Origin: PCC-6802 sp943367755
GTDB taxonomy: Bacteria; Cyanobacteriota; Cyanobacteriia; Pseudanabaenales; Pseudanabaenaceae
Length of the DNA: 64,000 nucleotides
Reading direction: 5' to 3'
Assembly (NCBI GenBank): GCA_943367755.1
Contig: CALRKB020000017.1
Span: 1 to 64,000 of the forward strand
Shown here: positions 58,379-64,000 of the stretch, one piece after another
Layout of the letters: the number at the start of each line of letters is the position of its first letter
How positions within the stretch are numbered: the first letter of the stretch is position 1
The notes under the pieces: model-generated
Told to the model about the DNA's origin: nothing
The model's database searches: none
Seen by the model: only the letters and a program-made list of their open reading frames with translations
Program-made: the position numbers and the translations under genes

Positions 58379-59461
58379 TTACACATCACCTGATCGCATT
58401 TCTTCACCAGGCTCGATCAGACCGCCAGCCAGCAATAGATCGTCTGCATACCAGACGGCAGCCTGTCCCGGTGTAATGCTAAATTGGGGCTCATCAAAAA
58501 TGATGCGGGCACGATCACTGTTATCCATCGGTACAATCGTGGCGATCGCAGGCGGAGTGCGATAGCGAATTTGTACAGCAGCGCGAATGGGGTTCTCGGT
58601 TGGTGGCATTGATACCCAATTGATTTGCGAGACCGTACATTCGCGATCCTGCGCTGCATCGCGATCGCCCACTATGACTTCATTCTTGCCAGGATGGATT
58701 GCTACTACATACAACGGATGCGCTGCCGCTACACCCAAACCCTTGCGCTGGCCGATTGTGTAGTGGTGCGTACCGTCGTGCTCGCCCAAAATATTGCCCT
58801 GTGTATCAACGATATTACCTTTGCGAGCAGTGATGTACTTGTCCAGGAAATCCCGCATGGAGCCATGTGACTCAACCAGGCAAAGATCCTGGCTTTCTGG
58901 TTTATCTGCCGTAGCAAGGCCAAATTCTGTCGCGATCTGTCGCGTTTCGACTTTAGTGCGATCGCCCAAGGGAAACACACAGCGACCTAGCTCTTCTTGG
59001 GGTACTTCATAGAGGAAATAGGATTGATCCTTCGTAGAATCGACAGCACGGCGGAGTTGATAGCGGCCTGATTCGCGATCGTAGTTTATGCGTGCATAGT
59101 GGCCTGTCGCAATTTTTTCAATACCTAAAGTCTCTTGGGCATATTGCAGCATGGGCCCAAACTTAACGGCTTTGTTACAGCGCGAACAGGGTAAAGGCGT
59201 ACTGCCAGACGCATAGCCAGTTACAAGGTAGTTGATAATATTCTGCTCGAAGACATCGCGGCTATCGACAATTTCGTGGAGAATGCCCAACTGTTCGCAA
59301 ATGCGAGCTGCATCCACCATGCCCTCCGAACAGCATTGCCCCTTGCCACGCATTAACCACAGCGTTAAGCCTGTGACATCATAGCCCTGTCTGTGCAAAA
59401 GCGCTGCTGCCACAGAGCTATCCACACCACCAGATAAACCAACTACTACCTTTTCTGCCAT
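58379..59461 (-). CDS. mnmA: tRNA-specific 2-thiouridylase MnmA
   Basis: A 360-residue enzyme from ATG 59461 (MAEKVVVGLSGGVDSSVAAALL, the family start); a further Met 15 codons upstream adds unrelated residues. The PP-loop is SGGVDSS. The catalytic Cys pair is in PCSRCNKAVKFG and ESQDLCLVE. The C-terminal barrel includes TIGQRKGLGVA and FDEPQFSITPGQAAVWY. It introduces the 2-thio group in wobble uridine 34 of Lys, Glu and Gln tRNAs. It is followed at 27 nt by the livF-type gene. Confidence 0.96.
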   Translation of the reverse strand: MAEKVVVGLSGGVDSSVAAALLHRQGYDVTGLTLWLMRGKGQCCSEGMVDAARICEQLGILHEIVDSRDVFEQNIINYLVTGYASGSTPLPCSRCNKAVKFGPMLQYAQETLGIEKIATGHYARINYDRESGRYQLRRAVDSTKDQSYFLYEVPQEELGRCVFPLGDRTKVETRQIATEFGLATADKPESQDLCLVESHGSMRDFLDKYITARKGNIVDTQGNILGEHDGTHHYTIGQRKGLGVAAAHPLYVVAIHPGKNEVIVGDRDAAQDRECTVSQINWVSMPPTENPIRAAVQIRYRTPPAIATIVPMDNSDRARIIFDEPQFSITPGQAAVWYADDLLLAGGLIEPGEEMRSGDV

Positions 59462-59615
59462 GACTTTAAATCGCGCCCTAGAATAAACGGGCGACAAGAT
59501 CGACAATACATATTCACTTTAGCTCATTCCTAAGACAGTCAGGCTATGCGCACCATTTTCTAAACCATGCGTATGTATGGCAGAATAAATTCAACCTCAT
59601 TAATGCAGGAAAGCC

Positions 59616-60416
59616 ATGATCCATCTTTCCTCCGACCCACTGCTGAAACTACCAACGGCTGAGGAGCTACCCCACTCAGACGAAACACCTGTGGACAACG
59701 AACTCCAGAACGACATCCCCAACTTCATCCTCAATCTCCTGCGCCTGATTTGGGAAGAACGTCAAGACTGGTTCTTTGGAGTGGATATGGCAATTCACTA
59801 TCAAGTTGGTACACCTGCGATCGTGCCTGATGGTTTTTTAGCAGTGGGAGTACCGAGACATAAAAGCGAGGGAGGACGCTTGAGCTATGTGTTGTGGCAA
59901 GAAGAGAATGTCATGCCGATATTAGCTTTAGAGATAATCTCAGAGAAGTATAACGGTGAGTATGAAAAGAAGTTAGAAACCTATCAAGATATAGGAATTT
60001 TGTACTACGCTATCTATAATCCCTTGGTAAGGAAGAAGAAAAAATATAAGGATCGTTTGCCATTGGAAATATACAAACTTGTAGATGATAATTATCAACT
60101 GATTCGTGCTAATGAACAGGGTATCGTCTGGATTTCGGAAATTAGTCTAGGCATAGGATGTGAGGTCAGATCGTTTGCTAATTGGGAAAGAGAGTGGGTG
60201 TATTTATATGATCGAGCAGGAAATCGATATTTAACAGCCAATGAGATTGCTATCCAAGAGCGTTTGATTGCTGACCAAGAGCGTTCGATCGCTAACCAAG
60301 AACGCATAGCTAAACAAGAAGCTGAGGCGATCGCTTCCCAAGAGAAAATTGCGAAAGAACAAGCTGAGGCGTTACTGAAAAAATACCGCGATCGCTTTGG
60401 CGATATCCCTGAATAA
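59616..60416 (+). CDS. Uma2 family endonuclease with coiled-coil tail
   Basis: A 266-residue protein. The Uma2/DUF820 core spans about residues 25-200: GVDMAIHYQVGTPAIVPDGFL (conserved Asp), MPILALEIISEKYNGEYEKKLETYQDIGILYYAIYNP (conserved Glu). The tail from about 205 is a repetitive charged helix built of (I)A.QERxIA.QE units (QERLIADQERSIANQER), probably a coiled coil for oligomer formation. The subgroup with such tails is frequent in cyanobacteria. The gene is 14 nt upstream of the NlpC/P60 gene and divergent from mnmA. This copy looks intact, unlike that at 1.6-2.3 kb. Confidence 0.9.
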   Translation: MIHLSSDPLLKLPTAEELPHSDETPVDNELQNDIPNFILNLLRLIWEERQDWFFGVDMAIHYQVGTPAIVPDGFLAVGVPRHKSEGGRLSYVLWQEENVMPILALEIISEKYNGEYEKKLETYQDIGILYYAIYNPLVRKKKKYKDRLPLEIYKLVDDNYQLIRANEQGIVWISEISLGIGCEVRSFANWEREWVYLYDRAGNRYLTANEIAIQERLIADQERSIANQERIAKQEAEAIASQEKIAKEQAEALLKKYRDRFGDIPE

Positions 60417-60430
60417 TAATACTGAATTTC

Positions 60431-61084
60431 ATGTTCTACCACAGTATCGCTAACATTAATATCTACGACTCACTGGCTTTAGACAGATTCGCAACGCAAA
60501 TGTCCGCCAATCGATATCTAAAGCTCCTGGGTGATGGGCAGGTACAACTCATAGAGGATAACTATACTGGATATGTGCGATCGCAAGATTTCGAGTACTT
60601 AGAAGCAGTAGATCCTAAAAGTTATAACCCTCCCAAAACTCTAACATCTACACAGATTAGAGCATGCATTCCAGGTGCGATCGCCTATATTAAGGCGGCA
60701 ATGCATCAGCCAAATCGATATCTTTGGGGCGGTACTGTCCCACCTGACTACGACTGTTCGGGATTGATGCAGGCGGCTTTTGTGTCAATGGGTATATGGA
60801 TTCCCCGCGATGCCTATCAGCAGGAGGCATTTGTGCAGGCGATCGCACTGGATGCCCTCGAACCTGGCGATTTAGTTTTCTTTGGTGTGGATAAAGCTAC
60901 ACATGTTGGTATGTACTTGGGCGAAGGGCAGTATATTCACAGTTCTGGGCAAGAACATGGGAATGATGGTATTGATATTAACTCTCTTGCTGGAGGAGAT
61001 CGAGTAGCTGATTGGTACGCGCAACAGCTTCGCGGTGCAGGCAGGGTGACCAGGTGCTTGCAGCCATCTTTGGCGATCGGCTGA
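60431..61084 (+). CDS. SH3 and NlpC/P60 peptidoglycan endopeptidase
   Basis: A 217-residue C40 peptidase. An N-terminal bacterial SH3-like domain (about 10-60) precedes the NlpC/P60 domain with catalytic Cys109 in DYDCSGLMQ, His158 in THVGMYLGEG and His170 in YIHSSG. RYLWGG before the Cys is also conserved. It matches the structurally known cyanobacterial gamma-D-glutamyl-L-diamino acid endopeptidase family that trims murein stem peptides during recycling. No signal peptide is visible, consistent with a cytoplasmic recycling role. It follows the second uma2 gene by 14 nt. Confidence 0.93.
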   Translation: MFYHSIANINIYDSLALDRFATQMSANRYLKLLGDGQVQLIEDNYTGYVRSQDFEYLEAVDPKSYNPPKTLTSTQIRACIPGAIAYIKAAMHQPNRYLWGGTVPPDYDCSGLMQAAFVSMGIWIPRDAYQQEAFVQAIALDALEPGDLVFFGVDKATHVGMYLGEGQYIHSSGQEHGNDGIDINSLAGGDRVADWYAQQLRGAGRVTRCLQPSLAIG

Positions 61085-61089
61085 TAAAT

Positions 61090-61584
61090 TTAGATCAATA
61101 ATTTGGGTTGAATGAGGAAAAACATCAAGCTATTTCCCACAGGATGCTCTGCTTCTGGAACAGCTAAGCCAATTACACCCGCCTTCTTTAAAACCAATAC
61201 ACCTCTGACCTCTCCCCACAACAGAAACTCCGCCCAACTGCTTAGATCTGGCTCGTGACCAACTAACCCCAATGAGGTTTTGCCCGTTTTTTGCCATTTC
61301 AAAAACCACTTGAGCCAAATATCAAAACCGCCTTCTGGGGATAGTTCATTAGATATTTCAATTGGACTATCAAAGCCTGAGTCACCAAAAATATCTGCCG
61401 TTTGTTTCGCTCTGACCAGCGGACTGGTTTGGATCAGATCGAATCTCAGTCCAAGTTCATATAGTCGTTTGGCTACCTGACGGGTTTTCTTGCGACCTTC
61501 ATCAGTGAGGCAGCGATCGCCGTCATCAATGTCTTCACTGCGCTCTTGGGCAATACCATGACGAATAAAATACAGGCTAGTCAT
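61090..61584 (-). CDS. sixA: Phosphohistidine phosphatase SixA
   Basis: A 164-residue histidine phosphatase. RHG motif (YFIRHGIAQ), LTDEGRKKTRQVAKRL, TSPLVRAKQTA and the second His in LVGHEPDLSSW are all conserved. SixA removes phosphate from histidine on HPt or PTS proteins. An HPt domain is encoded at 41.5 kb in the hybrid kinase, so a functional link is possible but unproven. The gene is 3 nt downstream of purQ, apparently in its operon. Confidence 0.93.
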   Translation of the reverse strand: MTSLYFIRHGIAQERSEDIDDGDRCLTDEGRKKTRQVAKRLYELGLRFDLIQTSPLVRAKQTADIFGDSGFDSPIEISNELSPEGGFDIWLKWFLKWQKTGKTSLGLVGHEPDLSSWAEFLLWGEVRGVLVLKKAGVIGLAVPEAEHPVGNSLMFFLIQPKLLI

Positions 61585-61587
61585 GTT

Positions 61588-62268
61588 TCACCGCAATAAG
61601 CTTTCAAATAATCCTTTACCCGCAGAACTACCCAAAATTGCATCGGCGGCGCGTTCCGGGTGGGGCATCATACCCAGGACATTCCCTTCGCGGTTGCAAA
61701 TGCCGGCAATATTGTGCATGGAGCCATTGGGGTTAGCGGCTTCTGTGACATTGCCCTGGCGATCGCAATAACGCCAGACAATTTGATTGCCAGCTTCCAA
61801 ACTCTTGAGCGTATCGGCATCGGCGTAGTAGCAGCCCTCACCATGGGCGATCGGTAATGTCACCGTTTGATGTTTGGTATAGGAACTCGTCCAGGCCAAA
61901 TCGTTACGCTCTAGCCGCAAAGGGACGCGATCGCAGATAAAGTGCAAATCGCGATTGCGCACTAATGCACCTGGCAACAAACCCGCTTCGGTCAAGATTT
62001 GGAAGCCGTTGCAGATCCCCAACACGTACTTACCCTTGGCTGCATGTGCTTTAATCGATTTCATCACGGGGGCAAACCTGGCGATCGCCCCACAGCGCAG
62101 GTAGTCTCCATAGCTAAATCCGCCTGGGATGACGACTACATCAAGATCGCTGATATCAGTTTCTTCGTGCCAAATCATGCGGGTGGGGAGTTGCAATATA
62201 CCACTCGTGACTGCGGCAACATCGCGATCGCAGTTGGAACCAGGAAAAACTAAAACACCAAATTTCAT
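61588..62268 (-). CDS. purQ: Phosphoribosylformylglycinamidine synthase subunit PurQ
   Basis: A 226-residue class I glutamine amidotransferase. MKFGVLVFPGSNCDRD at the start, nucleophile Cys in LGICNGFQIL, and the His-Glu pair in MPHPERA complete the catalytic triad. It supplies ammonia to PurL in the fourth step of purine synthesis, within the PurLQS complex. It lies 17 nt after purS, and sixA follows 3 nt later. purL is not in the window. Confidence 0.96.
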   Translation of the reverse strand: MKFGVLVFPGSNCDRDVAAVTSGILQLPTRMIWHEETDISDLDVVVIPGGFSYGDYLRCGAIARFAPVMKSIKAHAAKGKYVLGICNGFQILTEAGLLPGALVRNRDLHFICDRVPLRLERNDLAWTSSYTKHQTVTLPIAHGEGCYYADADTLKSLEAGNQIVWRYCDRQGNVTEAANPNGSMHNIAGICNREGNVLGMMPHPERAADAILGSSAGKGLFESLLR

Positions 62269-62285
62269 TATGTTTATCTTGCCAA

Positions 62286-62552
62286 CTAATGACTAACAAC
62301 TGACTCTTGTCCAGTCAACTCAAACCGATAATTTTCAATAACAGGATTGGTGAGCAATTCGTCACAAGCTCGATGTAGTTGCTCGCTGGCAGTTGATTCA
62401 TCGGCAGCTTCAAGCGCAATTTCTATGTACTTACCGATGCGTACAGACTCAACACCATAATCCATCTGCTGCAACGCATGTTGTACGGCTGTACCAGCTG
62501 GGTCGAGTACAGAAGGGCGTAGGGTAACGTAAATTCCTGCCTTAAATTTCAT
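62286..62552 (-). CDS. purS: Phosphoribosylformylglycinamidine synthase subunit PurS
   Basis: An 88-residue protein from ATG 62552 (MKFKAGIYVTLRPSVLDPAGTAVQHALQQMDY, the family start); a longer frame adds 12 unlikely residues. It has PurS signatures RIGKYIEI and LLTNPVIENYRFEL. It bridges PurL and PurQ and helps ammonia transfer. It is the first gene of a purS-purQ-sixA operon. Confidence 0.95.
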   Translation of the reverse strand: MKFKAGIYVTLRPSVLDPAGTAVQHALQQMDYGVESVRIGKYIEIALEAADESTASEQLHRACDELLTNPVIENYRFELTGQESVVSH

Positions 62553-62836
62553 GATTTCTTTTGCAAACATCCTGGCAATGCCCAGCATAAAGGAAAATTG
62601 GCAAGAGCGATCGCTATTTCTTAGCTTATACCAACCTGAGATTACTAACTTTACTTACAAAAAAGTTGCGATTCAACTATCTTTGTGAGATATCTTTAAT
62701 ATAATCAAACAGATTGACATAGTGCCATACGCTATTTTCGTAGTAAGCTTGGGGGATTATCCTCTCTAATAAGCGCGATCGAGCGGAAACATAGGAGATT
62801 CAGGATTAGTTTATTGCACTAAGCTTCACCTTCGAT

Positions 62837-63871
62837 ATGGCAAACTTTAAACACGTTAGACAAGTTAAAGAAGGCGTAGATAGCTGGAATCAGTGGAGAC
62901 AGAAAGCCAGTAATACAGGAGTTATCGATCTTAGTGGAACCGACCTGAGCAACATGAAGCTAAGCGGGGCACATCTGAGCGGCGTCAATCTGAAAGGCGT
63001 AAATTTTACAAATGCCGATCTCAGTCATGCTGACCTCAGCAATGCCAACCTCAGCGAGGCAATACTGAAAAATGCCAACTTGGATGGGACTAAATTTAGC
63101 GGTGCCAACCTCGGTAAAGCATTGCTGGAGAATGTTAATTTGAGATTGGCCGACCTCAGTGCTGCAAATCTGAAGGGGAGAAAGCTCAGGGGTGAGAATC
63201 TCAGCCATACTAACTTGAGTGGGGGCGATCTGAGTGGTTCTGACCTTAGCGATGCCGACCTCAGTAATGCTAATCTGACGGGTGCAAATCTTAGCAGTGC
63301 AAATCTTAGTCGAGCCAACCTCAGATGTGCGATCATGAATCGCACTAATTTCTATCGAGCGCGGCTGGATAAAGCTAACCTCAGTATGTCTAGCCCGATC
63401 GCATCAAATCTGAGTGAGGCATACCTGAGTGAAGCTAATCTGACCAGGGCTAACCTTGGTAGCGCTATCCTTAGTGGTGCTAACCTTGGTAGCGCTATTC
63501 TCAAGGATGCTTACCTGAGCGAAGCTTATCTAAGTATGGCTAACCTCAGTAGGGCAGACCTCAGTGGTGCAAACCTCAGTCAGGCATATTTAAACAAGGC
63601 AGATTTGAGGAGGGCAAATCTTAGTGGTGCTAATCTCAGTCAGGCATATTTGAGTAAAGCCGATCTCAGTATGACTAATCTGAGTCATGCTAACCTCAGT
63701 ATGGCCGACCTCAGTGGTGCTTATCTCAACGGTGCCAACCTGAGTCATGCCAATCTTGAAAGTGCCAACTTGAGTAAGGCTGATCTAAGCAATGCTAATC
63801 TTGACTGCACAAATATTCACCTCACTAACCTGCAAGGTACAACTATGCCAGATGGTACAGTTTGCACCTAA
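62837..63871 (+). CDS. Large pentapeptide repeat protein (344 residues)
   Basis: A protein with an N-terminal cap (MANFKHVRQVKEGVDSWNQWRQKAS) followed by about 60 near-perfect A(D/N)LSX pentapeptides from residue 31 to about 330, ending in a TMPDGT motif shared with the tail of the other pentapeptide protein. The predicted structure is one long quadrilateral beta-helix. The DNA is internally repetitive: the 60-bp unit encoding SGANLSQAYL-KADL occurs twice in a row (about 63560 and 63620). It is monocistronic. Possible roles are DNA mimicry or a scaffold, but none can be assigned. Confidence 0.93.
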   Translation: MANFKHVRQVKEGVDSWNQWRQKASNTGVIDLSGTDLSNMKLSGAHLSGVNLKGVNFTNADLSHADLSNANLSEAILKNANLDGTKFSGANLGKALLENVNLRLADLSAANLKGRKLRGENLSHTNLSGGDLSGSDLSDADLSNANLTGANLSSANLSRANLRCAIMNRTNFYRARLDKANLSMSSPIASNLSEAYLSEANLTRANLGSAILSGANLGSAILKDAYLSEAYLSMANLSRADLSGANLSQAYLNKADLRRANLSGANLSQAYLSKADLSMTNLSHANLSMADLSGAYLNGANLSHANLESANLSKADLSNANLDCTNIHLTNLQGTTMPDGTVCT

Positions 63872-64000
63872 AAAAAGAGTCAAAGGTTCCAATACTAACA
63901 ATAATCCTGTCACCTTTGTAGTCTGCGCCGTGCCAAACTGAGAATGCAACAGGAATCAAGATTAAATCTGGAATCTCCGCTCCTTGATTGTTGGAGAGGT

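Noticed and set aside
62960..63345. Minus-strand frames with repeated LRFA/LRSA strings
   Set aside because: Antisense shadow of the pentapeptide-repeat gene.
63240..63860. Regularly spaced short DNA repeats that might suggest a CRISPR array
   Set aside because: The 15-bp period encodes pentapeptides; there are no unique spacers of 30-40 bp.

Overview
The window looks like the chromosome of a cyanobacterium. HIP1-type octamers (GCGATCGC and close variants) are scattered throughout, and several genes belong to families that are typical of or restricted to cyanobacteria: Ycf54, homogentisate phytyltransferase, DUF3370, DUF2997, a Get3 ATPase with an Hsp20-like tail, and an Rrf2 regulator next to cysK. 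The genus cannot be fixed from the sequence alone. No rRNA, tRNA or CRISPR array was seen.

Layout. 0-2.3 kb is accessory: the right end of an IS200/IS605-like element apparently cutting a membrane-protein gene, a DUF6883/DUF4926-like pair, and a Uma2 nuclease gene with a frameshifted 3' end. 2.3-8.6 kb is core: a DUF3370 protein, a GNAT enzyme, pheT, then a replication origin (ten DnaA boxes, a GC spacer, a DnaA-trio and an AT-rich stretch) directly upstream of dnaN. 8.6-13.5 kb holds small conserved genes, moaA, a restriction-enzyme remnant, a YkgJ Fe-S protein and a hemerythrin. A diverged second copy of the ykgJ 3' end lies at 12.53-12.63 kb, and its antisense strand supplies the last codons of a truncated ABC ATPase. 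13.5-16.2 kb is cassette-like: DUF4238, a SpeD-like pyruvoyl enzyme candidate and a GNAT, separated by long noncoding DNA with an attC-like stem-loop. 16.3-21.5 kb is an exporter operon: ATPase, small membrane protein, duplicated FtsX permease and HlyD adaptor. It shares an upstream direct-repeat element with the truncated ABC gene.

21.5-38.1 kb is mixed: a MOSC protein, a compact lipoxygenase with all five iron ligands visible, gluconokinase, pnp, ycf54, a pentapeptide protein, lpxB, ctpA, rrf2-cysK, rsmH, gmhB and the urease accessory genes ureF and ureE. 38.2-52.3 kb is a large signalling block on the minus strand. Three hybrid histidine kinases and a REC-GGDEF-EAL response regulator form one overlapping operon, and a fourth, very large kinase with CBS, GAF and PAS domains lies upstream. 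Three consecutive genes begin with near-identical receiver domains, so the block grew by duplication. A probable non-autonomous IS200/IS605-type element has rewritten the end of the EAL gene.

52.3-64 kb carries thiO, a secreted NTF2-like protein, get3, hpt, a DUF2887/Rpn nuclease translationally coupled to a livF-type ATPase, mnmA, a second Uma2 gene, an NlpC/P60 peptidase, a purS-purQ-sixA operon and a large pentapeptide-repeat protein.

The items most worth follow-up are the textbook origin, the signalling operon, the shared exporter operator, the compact lipoxygenase, the SpeD-like enzyme lacking the processing His, and the two IS200/IS605-type ends.
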